Part shown: piece by piece, positions 29,031 through 38,681 of the stretch
How the letters are laid out: every line of letters starts with the position of its first letter
Position numbering within the stretch: position 1 is the first letter of the stretch
NCBI RefSeq assembly: GCF_029891735.1
Contig: NZ_JANQDH010000023.1
Coordinates: forward strand, 1 to 57,794
Direction of reading: 5' to 3'
Length of the DNA stretch: 57,794 nt
DNA from: Chrysosporum bergii ANA360D
GTDB lineage: Bacteria; Cyanobacteriota; Cyanobacteriia; Cyanobacteriales; Nostocaceae
Notes under the pieces: generated by a model
Told to the model about the DNA's origin: nothing
Database searches by the model: none
What the model saw: only the letters and a program-made list of their open reading frames with translations
Position numbers and translations under genes: made by a program

Positions 29031-29882
29031 ATGATTCAAAAAATTCTGTTAGCGGTTTCTGGGTTGGGTCACGCAGAAGAAATGCTCAAAAGCTTAAAAG
29101 AAATGCCATCAATCCAATCTGCAAAAGTTACAGTTTTGCATGTTGTCACTCCCCAAAGTACTGCTGCTGCCATGACAGAAAAATGGGAAGAGGGTGGTAA
29201 AATTCTAGCTAATGCTATTGTGTCTCTAAATTTAGACCCTAGTATTGTGTCTTCAATTTTGCGCCAAGGAGACCCTAAAGATGTTGTTTGCCAAGTAGCA
29301 GATGAAATAGATGCAGACTTAATTATTATGGGTTCACGGGGACTCAAGCGTTTGCAATCAATTTTATCTAACTCCGTTAGTCAGTATGTTTTCCAGCTTT
29401 CTTCTCGCCCCATGTTGCTGGTGAAGGATGATATTTATGTCAAGAGAATTAAGCGGGTTATGGTCGCCATGGATAACTCCGACTCCGCTAAAAAATGCTT
29501 AAGTTTGGCACTGTTTCTTTTAAGAGACACCCAAGGCAGTCAGTTATTTTTAACTCATATTACTACAGATTCCCGTGGCAAAACCGCTAAAGGTACAGAA
29601 ACTAACCCAGAAAAAGATTACATCTTAGCTCAATCCGTTGCCGAAGCCCACAAATACGGTATCAACGCTCGTTGTGTCACTGGTATCGGCAAACCAGGTG
29701 AAGAAATCTGCCGTTTAGCAGAAGAGTTAAATACAGACTTATTATTACTGGGCTCTCCAGACCGTCGCCCATCGGTGGCTAAGAGTTTTGTGGATATAGA
29801 CAGACTTATTGGCGCTTCTTTGTCTGACTATGTTCGAGTGAATGCAACTTGTCCTGTGTTGTTGGCACGCACTGCCAGTTAA
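29031..29882 (+). CDS. Tandem universal stress protein (two UspA domains)
   Basis: This 283-residue cytoplasmic protein has two UspA folds. Domain 1 (about 1-133) begins IQKILLAVSGLG and carries the ATP-binding signature IIMGSRGLKRLQSILSNSVS. Domain 2 (about 138-283) begins KRVMVAMDNSD and ends CPVLLARTAS, with a more divergent loop LLGSPDRRPSVAKSF in place of GxxG. This suggests that the first domain binds ATP and the second may not. The tandem arrangement is common in cyanobacteria. Start ATG 29031 follows GAGAAG. A terminator-like hairpin lies at 30067. Confidence 0.9.
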   Translation: MIQKILLAVSGLGHAEEMLKSLKEMPSIQSAKVTVLHVVTPQSTAAAMTEKWEEGGKILANAIVSLNLDPSIVSSILRQGDPKDVVCQVADEIDADLIIMGSRGLKRLQSILSNSVSQYVFQLSSRPMLLVKDDIYVKRIKRVMVAMDNSDSAKKCLSLALFLLRDTQGSQLFLTHITTDSRGKTAKGTETNPEKDYILAQSVAEAHKYGINARCVTGIGKPGEEICRLAEELNTDLLLLGSPDRRPSVAKSFVDIDRLIGASLSDYVRVNATCPVLLARTAS

Positions 29883-29884
29883 GC

Positions 29885-29996
29885 ACTCACCCATTTAATT
29901 TGTGTAATCTTCGTACTGGGCGTAACCATAGTGTGCCTGCACTACCTGTAGCATTTCTTATGATAAAGGTGTTGTAGTGCAGGTATCTGGTTCCCA
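29885..29996 (+). repeat. Degenerate dispersed repeat, possibly two copies
   Basis: CATTTAATTTGTGTAA and GTACTGGGCGTAACCATAGTG resemble the 15221 family. A second segment GTGCAGGTATCTGGTT (29977-29992) matches the 55413 copy. GTGCCTGCACTAC and GTAGTGCAGG may form a long-range stem. Confidence 0.5.
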
Positions 29997-30066
29997 TAAA
30001 AATGTACCTCACTTGGGCAAAAGTCGCCATATCTAATAAATTGAGGTTTGCAGGTGTTCAATAAAA

Positions 30067-30096
30067 AACCCTGCACCAATGGTGTAGGGGTTGTTT
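30067..30096. terminator. Hairpin between usp and psbM
   Basis: CCCTGCACC (30069-30077) pairs with GGTGTAGGG (30081-30089), with one G-U, followed by GTTGTTT. On the minus strand a T-run also follows, so it could end both convergent transcripts. Confidence 0.75.
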
Positions 30097-30112
30097 ATGT
30101 TATTTACCAATC

Positions 30113-30229
30113 TTAAGAATCTTTTCCACCTTCACGGCTAGCAGTTTGGATGTAAAGAACTATTAAAAACACTGCGGGAACTAAAACGAACAGAATGCTC
30201 GCTACAAACCCTAGGTCATTCACTTGCAT
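30113..30229 (-). CDS. psbM: Photosystem II reaction-centre protein M
   Basis: This is a 38-residue single-helix thylakoid protein that sits at the photosystem II dimer interface. The N-terminus [18 protein letters not shown], and the hydrophobic helix ending in IVLYIQT, are diagnostic of PsbM. The C-terminal tail (ASREGGKDS) is hydrophilic and a little longer than in some species. It was found by reading the minus strand between the usp terminator and an IS relic. The start ATG is at 30227-30229 and the stop TAA at 30113-30115. The relic ends only 33 bases upstream of the start codon, so the natural promoter may have been disturbed. Confidence 0.93.
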   Translation of the reverse strand: MQVNDLGFVASILFVLVPAVFLIVLYIQTASREGGKDS

Positions 30230-30262
30230 AGCAAGAAAACCTCTCTTTGATTTTGTTTTTTA

Positions 30263-30395
30263 TTGACATACTCACCTACTTAGAAGTTCGGTGATTCTTG
30301 ACGCTTCACTGCAACTTGCTACCTAAGTAGTCTGACAGTTGCTCCCCGTCCGTTTAAAGTCGTGCCGATGCCCCATGCCGACTTCTTCCGTATTA
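30263..30395 (-). mobile_element. 3' tnpB remnant with right end, upstream of psbM
   Basis: On the minus strand the sequence parallels 206-335: GTCGGCATGGGGCATCGGCA, encoding VGMGHRHD, a TG(S)xC stretch, TCAAGAATCACCGA, then GTGAGTATGTCAA. It encodes no more than the last 20 or so TnpB codons, with an early stop. The element end at 30263 points toward psbM. Confidence 0.8.
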
Positions 30396-30494
30396 TAACA
30401 CAATAAAAAGCCGTTCTAGAAGGACATTTTAGGCAACAATTTTAGAATAACATGATCCCTGCCAGTCCTAGCTCAATTTTTTCCGAGGGAGAAG

Positions 30495-30791
30495 TTAGGG
30501 TTTAGTTATCACACTTACTGGACCATTGACTAGGGTTTGACAAGCTAGGCGATAATTATCAGGCTTTTTCTTAAATTTACGTTGCTCTACATCAGTACGG
30601 GGAGAAAGATGTTCTATTCCTTCCACTATCTCCACAATACAGGTAGCGCATTGACCATTGCCACCACAATTAGTCAACTTACCTATGATTTTGTATATAT
30701 CAATGCCATTTTGCATGGCTTTGATCCGCAGATTAGCTCCATCAGCAGCTATTACTTCTTTATTTTCTTTGACAAATTTAATGTTACCCAT
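30495..30791 (-). CDS. [2Fe-2S] plant/adrenodoxin-type ferredoxin
   Basis: This is a 98-residue soluble electron carrier. The cluster ligands are visible as [10 protein letters not shown] (near residues 42-51) with the fourth Cys in YRLACQTLV. The first Cys-x5-Cys-x2-Cys spacing matches 2Fe-2S ferredoxins. It differs from the photosynthetic PetF (AYKTVLKTPSG...) and is closer to specialised cyanobacterial ferredoxins whose partners are mostly undefined. It starts at ATG 30791 and lies between psbK and psbM on the same strand. A role in photosystem assembly or stress is possible but is inference from location only. Confidence 0.88.
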   Translation of the reverse strand: MGNIKFVKENKEVIAADGANLRIKAMQNGIDIYKIIGKLTNCGGNGQCATCIVEIVEGIEHLSPRTDVEQRKFKKKPDNYRLACQTLVNGPVSVITKP

Positions 30792-30910
30792 AAGTGATTC
30801 ATACTTCCTTGAGTTTGGTACAGTTTCCGTACACTATACTACTTAATTTTGGGGACTTGTTACAAAATATTAAGAAATATCAAGTTTGACAGGAAATTGC
30901 TAAAAAAATA

Positions 30911-30931
30911 GGACAGGTATATTACCTGTCC
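30911..30931 (-). terminator. Intrinsic terminator of psbK
   Basis: GGACAGGTA and TACCTGTCC form a perfect 9-bp stem with a 3-base loop. On the minus strand it is followed by TATTTTTTTA. It separates psbK from the ferredoxin gene. Confidence 0.88.
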
Positions 30932-30953
30932 CCAGAATTGGTGATCAGTTAGC

Positions 30954-31091
30954 TTACCTGAAGCCAACAGCTGCTTGCCATACAAAAGCCAGCAACAAGA
31001 AGAAGACGGGAATAACTGGGAGAACATCCACCAAAGGATCTAGAATTTGGTAAGCTTCAGGCAATTTTGCTAATAACAATGCTGCTTCCAT
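30954..31091 (-). CDS. psbK: Photosystem II reaction-centre protein K
   Basis: This 45-residue precursor of the single-helix PsbK subunit sits near CP43 and helps keep plastoquinone and carotenoid in place. The sequence [16 protein letters not shown], then [19 protein letters not shown], and the end VWQAAVGFR are diagnostic. The first eight residues are the usual cleaved propeptide before KLPEAY. The start ATG is at 31089-31091 and the stop at 30954-30956. It lies 76 bases downstream of tgt on the same strand and has its own terminator. Confidence 0.96.
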   Translation of the reverse strand: MEAALLLAKLPEAYQILDPLVDVLPVIPVFFLLLAFVWQAAVGFR

Positions 31092-31167
31092 GTTGGTTTA
31101 AATCCACCTATCTAACATAGACTTCATAATTGAGATGTATCTTAACACGGTTTAGGCAGTCTTGAAT

Positions 31168-32310
<1,143 letters not shown>

Positions 32311-32349
32311 TTAAATGTATTGACAAAAAACTCAAAAACCAACAAGCCA

Positions 32350-32799
32350 TCACCAACTTTCACAATCATCATCAATTTCTGCATCCCATTTAGCAGATAA
32401 GACCTGCTCCATCATCGCTTCCAGAGCGCTGAAATTGAAATTGCGCTCCTTTCGCTCTTGTAAAGGAGTGGAAAGAGGAATCAGGCGTAAACACATATCT
32501 TCTTGCCACAAATCAAAGTAAGTTTGTTGTTGGGGGGACTGTTTTAGTTCCAGGTAATCAAAACTATAAACATTCAAGTACAGAGCCGAGTTAGCAACTA
32601 AGGTAGACCGTTGAGGATTGATAAACACTTCCATCACATCGCCTTCACCCTCGCTCTGTAATTTCCCTTCCTGGGTGTATATATAGCGGACTCGACCTAA
32701 ATCCGCCATTAATCGCTGCATATCAACCTTATTGACAATTATACCCGTGTTCACAATACACGGAGCTGGTATTCTGGTGTTGGGTAGATGATGGCTCAT
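32350..32799 (-). CDS. Small conserved-looking protein of unknown function
   Basis: This 149-residue soluble protein has no family that I can name. It has a beta-rich middle (STLVANSALYLNVYSFDYLE), an acidic C-terminal end (AEIDDDCESW) and no membrane segment. It starts at ATG 32799, divergent from cobS, and is probably the first gene of a tgt transcript (60-base gap). Its position beside tgt gives no functional clue, as psbK and tgt are simply syntenic. Confidence 0.65.
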   Translation of the reverse strand: MSHHLPNTRIPAPCIVNTGIIVNKVDMQRLMADLGRVRYIYTQEGKLQSEGEGDVMEVFINPQRSTLVANSALYLNVYSFDYLELKQSPQQQTYFDLWQEDMCLRLIPLSTPLQERKERNFNFSALEAMMEQVLSAKWDAEIDDDCESW

Positions 32800-33050
32800 A
32801 GGAAAACAAGAGATAAGTAAAGGTAAGGTACAACATAGCTAAAAATAAATTGAACAGCCCATTGTCCCCCTACATTTTCAAAAATATCAATTTTGCAGGG
32901 ATCTCCTCTAATCAAGTCTAAACTAACTTAAGAGTTAAAGAATCCAAAATTTTGCCTCTGGTAGTTTAAGTTCCTGATTTAAGGTTATCTTATTTTCAGT
33001 TAAAAAATCTCCGACTGCTGCTACCAAAATTATTTATACTGACTAAAGTA

Positions 33051-33821
33051 ATGTCTCAGCCCCAGTGGTGGAAAAAATTAGTTTTTAATTTATATGCTAG
33101 TATTATATTTTATACTTCTATTCCTCTACCCTACATAAACGAGCTAGACTTCCGCACAGTGGCATATTTTGCCCCCTTAGTGGGGCTAATGATAGGCGGA
33201 ATTTTAGGGCTTGGTGATGCCGCTATGAACTATCTGGGAATGCCAGTGATAATTCGTAGCGCTTTAATAGTGGTTACTTGGATTGTTATTACTGGAGGAT
33301 TGCATTTAGATGGAGCAATGGATACTGCCGATGGTTTAGCGGTCACTAACCCAGAAAGACGATTAGAGGTAATGACAGATAGTGCTACAGGTGCTTTTGG
33401 TGCCATGACAGCCATCGCCCTCATACTACTAAAAACCACAGCTTTAATAGATATTGAACAACACCGTGGGCTAGTGCTGATGGCGGCTTGTGGATGGGGA
33501 CGCTGGGGACAACAACTGGCCATCGCTCGATATCCCTACTTAAAACCCACGGGTAAAGGCGCATTTCATAAACAAGCCATTCGTTCATACAAAGACCTAT
33601 TACCGGGACTATTGTTGTTACTTAGTCTTAGTGCTGTAATGACATTATTAAACGGTCAAGATTTATTTTTTGCCCTCAGTATGATATTAACTGGAAGTGC
33701 CATGGCCACCCTAACCGGGGTATGGTTCCATCATCAACTAGGGGGACACACAGGAGATACTTATGGCGCGGTGGTTGAATGGACAGAAGCCTTATTTCTC
33801 TGTGTACTCACCATTTTTTAA
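33051..33821 (+). CDS. cobS: Adenosylcobinamide-GDP ribazoletransferase (cobalamin synthase)
   Basis: CobS joins the lower-ligand nucleoside to adenosylcobinamide-GDP in the membrane, the last assembly step of B12. The 256-residue, multi-helix protein has the acidic metal-binding motif [16 protein letters not shown] and the [16 protein letters not shown] segment near residues 82-124. The C-terminal [20 protein letters not shown] is also characteristic. Start ATG 33051. No cobalamin riboswitch is obvious in the 250-base upstream region. cobM lies 25 kb away, consistent with dispersed cob genes in cyanobacteria. Confidence 0.95.
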   Translation: MSQPQWWKKLVFNLYASIIFYTSIPLPYINELDFRTVAYFAPLVGLMIGGILGLGDAAMNYLGMPVIIRSALIVVTWIVITGGLHLDGAMDTADGLAVTNPERRLEVMTDSATGAFGAMTAIALILLKTTALIDIEQHRGLVLMAACGWGRWGQQLAIARYPYLKPTGKGAFHKQAIRSYKDLLPGLLLLLSLSAVMTLLNGQDLFFALSMILTGSAMATLTGVWFHHQLGGHTGDTYGAVVEWTEALFLCVLTIF

Positions 33822-33851
33822 CCAGTAGGCTCTAGTAGCGTTCCCTGTTCC

Positions 33852-34310
33852 CTACTTAACTGCTTGTAGTTTTGTCACGTTAAGTTTAAACACCCCAACC
33901 CCAGTTTCTCCAAAAGACCGGACACGTATAATGTAATTTCCTGTTTCATTAATGCGGGTAAACAGTAAGGAATTGCTAGTACCATCAGGACCATCATCAT
34001 TTTCAGCCACTGTTGATCCATTGGGTGCTAATAGTGTAATTATGGTGTCGAAACTCTCAGAAGTTAAGTCAATCACCAACTTATCACCCTTATTCAGCTT
34101 GATCATATAATCACGCCCAAAGCCGCCCTGACCTGTGGGAATATCTTGAACTGAGAGGGTATCTGACAGTTCCGTACTGGGAATTAAAGGAATTGGACTA
34201 TACAATTTATTTTCCGCAAATCCTACCCTGGTATTTATGCCCACTAGCAATAAGGTGGTAGGAATAGTCATGATGAATCTGCAACCCACCACAAAAGCCT
34301 TTCTGTTCAT
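33852..34310 (-). CDS. Secreted PPC-domain protein
   Basis: This 152-residue exported protein starts at ATG 34310 (MNRKAFVVGCRF). A signal peptide-like hydrophobic stretch (FIMTIPTTLLLVGIN) ends near VGFAEN. The mature part is a bacterial pre-peptidase C-terminal (PPC) beta-sandwich: YMIKLNKGDKLVIDLTSESF, TIITLLAPNGSTVAENDDG and the closing NYIIRVRSFGETGVGVFKL. PPC domains usually accompany secreted proteases; here the domain stands alone, as often seen in cyanobacteria. The TTG at 34331 is an alternative start but would add a non-signal-like extension. Function unknown; periplasmic or extracellular. Confidence 0.75.
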   Translation of the reverse strand: MNRKAFVVGCRFIMTIPTTLLLVGINTRVGFAENKLYSPIPLIPSTELSDTLSVQDIPTGQGGFGRDYMIKLNKGDKLVIDLTSESFDTIITLLAPNGSTVAENDDGPDGTSNSLLFTRINETGNYIIRVRSFGETGVGVFKLNVTKLQAVK

Positions 34311-34378
34311 TATTAGAAAATGTTTCCCCAAAAATAGAATGATCGATTAATTATAGATTTCTCAAAAATCACTTGCCA

Positions 34379-35065
34379 TCAACTTTTAGGATATTTTCCT
34401 TTCACGCCGGTAGTAACAGCAACTAAGCCTAAAACGGCAATACCATTTTGATTGAGTATTTGCACAGCAGACCTGGCTGTGGCACCAGTAGTATAAATAT
34501 CATCAACTAATAACACTGGGACATGGCGATGGCGTAATTTTTCCCCAACAGCAAATGCTTCAGCTAAGTTACTTTCTCGTTCAGATGCTGATAAACCAAA
34601 CTGTGCTTTAGTGTCTTGCACTCGTTTTAAACCATTTACCCACAATTTTAAACCCGTGGTGGCACAAAAACTTTCAGCTATCAGTGCAGCTTGGTTATAA
34701 CCCCGTTTTTTTTGCTTATTGGGGTGGAGTGGGATAGGAACAGCTAAAGGTTGTGGTTGGCACTGAGATACATTTGATAACAACCATGCTTCTCCTAACC
34801 ATTGTCCCAAAGGTCGGGCGATTTGGGGGTGATTTTCGTATTTCATCATGGCGATCGCTTGTTTGACAACACCACCATAAATTCCCCAGGCGAATACTGG
34901 TATTGCTTCTTGCCATAGAGCCGCCGGGTCTTGGTGCTGACATTTTTTGAGTTGCTGAGTACAGTTAGGGCAAAACTCACCAGATGTCGGTCTTTGGCAT
35001 AAAAGACAATTTGATTGCAGAAATAGATTGAGAAAGTTATCAAAACTTCGTTTCCAGATGAGCAT
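34379..35065 (-). CDS. comF: ComF-family phosphoribosyltransferase-like protein
   Basis: This 228-residue relative of ComF is required for DNA uptake in competent bacteria, probably at the cytoplasmic face with ComFA/PriA-like helicases. The N-terminal zinc finger is CLLCQRP...FCPNC (about residues 20-36). A PRPP-binding motif VLLVDDIYTTGATA lies near residue 190, and RGYNQAALIAE is the other family hallmark. It is adjacent to a GNAT gene on the same strand (45-base gap). Natural competence is known in several cyanobacteria, so the role is plausible, but other com genes are not in this window. Confidence 0.85.
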   Translation of the reverse strand: MLIWKRSFDNFLNLFLQSNCLLCQRPTSGEFCPNCTQQLKKCQHQDPAALWQEAIPVFAWGIYGGVVKQAIAMMKYENHPQIARPLGQWLGEAWLLSNVSQCQPQPLAVPIPLHPNKQKKRGYNQAALIAESFCATTGLKLWVNGLKRVQDTKAQFGLSASERESNLAEAFAVGEKLRHRHVPVLLVDDIYTTGATARSAVQILNQNGIAVLGLVAVTTGVKGKYPKS

Positions 35066-35110
35066 TTGATGATTAGGGGTGAAAAGTCGGTAAATAATCC
35101 CCTTTAACTT

Positions 35111-35599
35111 TTAATTATCCCGCAAAAATTTCACATACACGCGATCGCATCGAGGAGTTTCCACCCCTGTGGCCAATTGATAACCATTGCCTTCATATAA
35201 CTTAACAGCTTCCACCAACACACTGGCGGTTTCAATCCAAATTTCCTCAAAACCACGGTGAGCGATAGCTGTTTCTAGTTGTTGTAACAAATATTTACCT
35301 AATCCTAAACCCCTGACACTGGATAAAAGATACATTTTGCGGATTTCCACAGCTTTGTTACCGCGTTGAATTGGGTAGTAAGCCCCCGTACCTACTATCT
35401 GATTTTGGTGTTCAATCACCCAAAATTCACCTCCCCTGTGTAAATAAAACTCTTCCACTTGCAGTACATCTTTGTCTGCCCCTTTGGGTTCCCAACCCAG
35501 TCCGTATTCTGATAATACATAATTAATTACGGAAGCCGCTCTGGTGCGATCGCTTATCTCCCAGTTACGAATCAAAAAATCTCGATAATAATTCTTCAT
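35111..35599 (-). CDS. GNAT-family N-acetyltransferase
   Basis: This 162-residue acetyl-CoA-dependent transferase has the acetyl-CoA-binding loop (motif A) VEIRKMYLLSSVRGLGLGKY at about residues 86-105, with RGLGLG as the pyrophosphate loop. Motif B is IETASVLVEAVKLYEGNGYQ. The GGEFWVIEHQNQIVGTGAYY strand precedes it. The substrate is unknown. It starts at ATG 35599 after GAGG and probably forms a two-gene unit with comF. Confidence 0.85.
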   Translation of the reverse strand: MKNYYRDFLIRNWEISDRTRAASVINYVLSEYGLGWEPKGADKDVLQVEEFYLHRGGEFWVIEHQNQIVGTGAYYPIQRGNKAVEIRKMYLLSSVRGLGLGKYLLQQLETAIAHRGFEEIWIETASVLVEAVKLYEGNGYQLATGVETPRCDRVYVKFLRDN

Positions 35600-35929
35600 A
35601 AAACCTCACAGATGTGTAGTGTTGGGAGGGGAAAACCCCCATACCTCGAATCCTGGGAATGATTACTACTACTTACGGATCAGGTAGGCACAGAAAAATT
35701 TTCTGGATCTATATTCCAATGTACCCAGTTAATAGCTTTTGTGGGAAACTTAATCAACAGGGCAACTCTGAAGAAAGAAAGCTGAAGCCAATATGGCAAC
35801 TAAGAAACGCTTAAGTGATGTACACCAAGAGCAAAGAAAAATCAAGTATTGAACCTAAATACATAAAAACTGGTGTAACTTTAAATATTAAACAGATAAC
35901 ACTTCCATACATCTAAACATTTAAGATTA
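35600..35929. other. Divergent intergenic region before the M1 peptidase gene
   Basis: This is 330 bases with no convincing gene. A GGAGGGGAAAACCCCC-like short palindrome sits near 35626-35642. A 19-codon frame at 35793-35852 is too short to call. Otherwise AT-rich promoter DNA. Confidence 0.4.
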
Positions 35930-38518
35930 ATGTCACAGTTTTACTTTGATACAGAAAACAACGGTCATAATAAGTTTGAGTTACCGGGGGCTAGACCCCA
36001 CTATAACCCCGACCGCCCTGGACAAGTGGAGCATATTTGCCTTGATTTGTCCTTGGATATTCCTCACCAAAGTTACCAGGGTGTTTGCAGCATTCGCCTG
36101 TTACCCATTCGCTCTGGCATTGACCATTTGACCTTAGATGCTGTTAACCTCAATATCCAATCTGTAACAGTAGACGAAATCTCCCAGAACTTCGAGTATG
36201 ACAGACAACAGCTAGTAATTCATCTGTCTCAACCCACACAAATTGGTCAACATTTACTCATCGCCATCACTTACTCAGCAGAAAAACCCCAACGCGGTCT
36301 CTACTTTATTCAACCAGACCAACACTACCCTAACAAGCCGATTCAGGTATGGACACAAGGAGAAGACGAAGACTCTCGTTTCTGGTTTCCCTGCTTCGAC
36401 TATCCAGGACAACTTTCTACCTCGGAAATTCGTGTCCGGGTTCCCAAAGATTTAATAGCAATTTCCAACGGCGAACTGATTGACACGCAAAAAGATGGTA
36501 ATCAAAAAATCTACCATTGGTCACAGCAGCAAATTCATCCCACCTACTTAATGACTTTAGCCGTGGGGGACTTTGCCGAAATTCAAGATCAATGGCAAGG
36601 TAAAGCCGTCATCTACTACGTAGACAAGAGTAGAAAGGACGATGCTAAACGCAGCATGGGCAAAACGCCGCGCATGATGGAATTTTTAAGCGAAAAGTAT
36701 GGTTATGCTTATCCTTTCCCTAAATATGCCCAAGTTTGTGTTGATGATTTCATCTTTGGGGGGATGGAAAATACTTCTACAACCCTGCTAACAGATAGAT
36801 GTTTACTCGATGAACGGGCCGCTTTAGACAATCGCAACACAGAAAGTTTAGTTGTTCACGAATTAGCCCACCAGTGGTTTGGTGATTTAGTAGTCATTAA
36901 ACATTGGTCTCATGCTTGGATCAAGGAAGGTATGGCTTCCTATTCTGAGGTAATGTGGACAGAACATGAATATGGACAGCAAGAAGCAGCATACTACCGA
37001 ATCATAGAGGCTAGGAGTTACTTAGACGAAGATAGCAACCGCTACCGCCGCCCCATGGTAACTCATGTTTACCGAGAAGCCATCGAACTTTATGACCGCC
37101 ATATCTACGAAAAAGGCTCTTGTGTTTATCACATGATTCGGGCAGAACTAGGAGAAGATTTATTTTGGTCAGCAATTCAAACCTTTGTCCAAGATCATGC
37201 TCATCGAACAGTAGAAACAATAGACCTACTGCGGACAATTGAAAAAGCCACCGGGCGTAATTTAACATTTCTCTTCGACCAGTACGTTTACCGGGGCGGT
37301 CATCCTGATTTTCAAGTGGCTTACTCCTGGGATGGTGAGGCTAATTTGGCAAAAGTGACTGTAACTCAAACCCAGGCTAGCAAAAATGATAGTAAGGATT
37401 TGTTTAACCTGAAAATCCCCATTGGTTTTGGCTACACCCAACCAGATAACCAAGTAGAAGTGAAAAATTTTACAGTGCGGGTGAAAGAACAGGAACAGAG
37501 TTTTTACTTTCCCCTAGCAGAAAAGCCCCAATTTGTGAGCTTTGATGTAGGTAATAATTTCCTGAAAACGGTCACCTTGGAATATCCACTACCAGAGTTG
37601 AAAGCACAGTTAGAATTTGACCCTGACCCTATTTCCCGGATTTATGCAGCGGAAACCTTAGCCAAAAAAGGTACTTTAGAAGCTACCATGGCTTTGTCAA
37701 ATGCACTGAAAAATGATTCATTTTGGGGTGTGCGGGTGGAAGCAGCCAAACAACTGGCAAAAATTAATTTAAATCAAGCTTTTGATGGCTTAGTTGCTGG
37801 ATTACAAGATCCAATCCCCTATGTGCGGCGTTCGGTGCTAGAAGCCCTGGGAACAATCAAAACCCATGAGAGTTACAAAGTTGTCAAAAACTTGCTTAAA
37901 AATGGTGATCCTAGCTACTACGTGGAAGCAGCAGCTAGTCGGGCTTTGGGGTCAATCGCATCGGTGAATTTCACAGAAAAACCCAAAGAAGAAAAAGTGA
38001 TCAAGCTGCTACAGTCAGTTTTAACAGAAAAAGCCGGTTGGAATGAAGTTGTGCGGAGTGGTGCAGTGGCGGGTTTAGCTGAACTGAAAACCTCAGAAGC
38101 GGCTTTAAATCTGCTGCTGGAATACACCCAACCAGGGTTACCACAACCATTGCGTCTAGCCACCATTCGGGCTTTAGGTAAAATTTCTGTGGGTCAAAGT
38201 CCGGTAAACTTAGAGCGGATATTAGACAAGCTATCAGAACTGGCTAAAGAAACCTTCTTTTTAACTCAAGTGGCTGTGGTGACAGCTTTGGGACAGATGG
38301 AAACTCCCAAAGCTATAGGGATTTTGCGATCGCTGGCTGATCAAACAGCAGATGGGCGTGTGCGTCGCTATGCAGAAGAAGAAATTACTAAAGTGCAAAA
38401 AAATGTGGGGACAGACAACACACTGCGCCAGCTGCGGGAGGAACTAGACCAACTCAAACAACAAAATCAAGAACTGAAAAGTCGTTTAGAAGTTTTGGAA
38501 GCAAAATCTAGTCATTAG
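35930..38518 (+). CDS. M1-family aminopeptidase with C-terminal HEAT repeats
   Basis: This is an 862-residue zinc aminopeptidase. The exopeptidase motif GGMEN is at 277-281. The zinc site is HELAH (His310, Glu311, His314) with Glu333 as third ligand, at the normal spacing. After the catalytic part, from about residue 575, come PBS/HEAT-like helical repeats (DSFWGVRVEAAKQLAKIN, DPIPYVRRSVLEALGTI, DPSYYVEAAASRALGSI). The last 40 residues form a coiled coil (LREELDQLKQQNQELK). The replacement of the usual ERAP-like C-domain by HEAT repeats is typical of bacterial M1 proteins of this subgroup, and may serve for protein docking. Single gene, ATG 35930. Confidence 0.92.
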   Translation: MSQFYFDTENNGHNKFELPGARPHYNPDRPGQVEHICLDLSLDIPHQSYQGVCSIRLLPIRSGIDHLTLDAVNLNIQSVTVDEISQNFEYDRQQLVIHLSQPTQIGQHLLIAITYSAEKPQRGLYFIQPDQHYPNKPIQVWTQGEDEDSRFWFPCFDYPGQLSTSEIRVRVPKDLIAISNGELIDTQKDGNQKIYHWSQQQIHPTYLMTLAVGDFAEIQDQWQGKAVIYYVDKSRKDDAKRSMGKTPRMMEFLSEKYGYAYPFPKYAQVCVDDFIFGGMENTSTTLLTDRCLLDERAALDNRNTESLVVHELAHQWFGDLVVIKHWSHAWIKEGMASYSEVMWTEHEYGQQEAAYYRIIEARSYLDEDSNRYRRPMVTHVYREAIELYDRHIYEKGSCVYHMIRAELGEDLFWSAIQTFVQDHAHRTVETIDLLRTIEKATGRNLTFLFDQYVYRGGHPDFQVAYSWDGEANLAKVTVTQTQASKNDSKDLFNLKIPIGFGYTQPDNQVEVKNFTVRVKEQEQSFYFPLAEKPQFVSFDVGNNFLKTVTLEYPLPELKAQLEFDPDPISRIYAAETLAKKGTLEATMALSNALKNDSFWGVRVEAAKQLAKINLNQAFDGLVAGLQDPIPYVRRSVLEALGTIKTHESYKVVKNLLKNGDPSYYVEAAASRALGSIASVNFTEKPKEEKVIKLLQSVLTEKAGWNEVVRSGAVAGLAELKTSEAALNLLLEYTQPGLPQPLRLATIRALGKISVGQSPVNLERILDKLSELAKETFFLTQVAVVTALGQMETPKAIGILRSLADQTADGRVRRYAEEEITKVQKNVGTDNTLRQLREELDQLKQQNQELKSRLEVLEAKSSH

Positions 38519-38681
38519 GAGGGAACAGGGGTTGGGGAATGGTTAAACATTTCTCCCCATCCTCAATTCCATAAAATTTGTACTTTTATGAAGTATAATT
38601 AAGGAAAAGATAAAAATACACCATTAAAGGTTTTGCTTTTACTGAGACGAAAAGTATTACGTGTTTCTACACGAGTAGGTT

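Noticed and set aside
30810-30840. NtcA-like dyad (GTA..TAC) upstream of the ferredoxin gene
   Set aside because: The spacing is nine bases, not the eight of the GTA-N8-TAC consensus, and spacing for the LexA-type GTAC pair is also wrong. Not called as a regulatory site.
35793-35852. Tiny frame encoding MATKKRLSDVHQEQRKIKY
   Set aside because: Only 19 codons, with no recognised family or clear ribosome site. Could be chance or a fragment.
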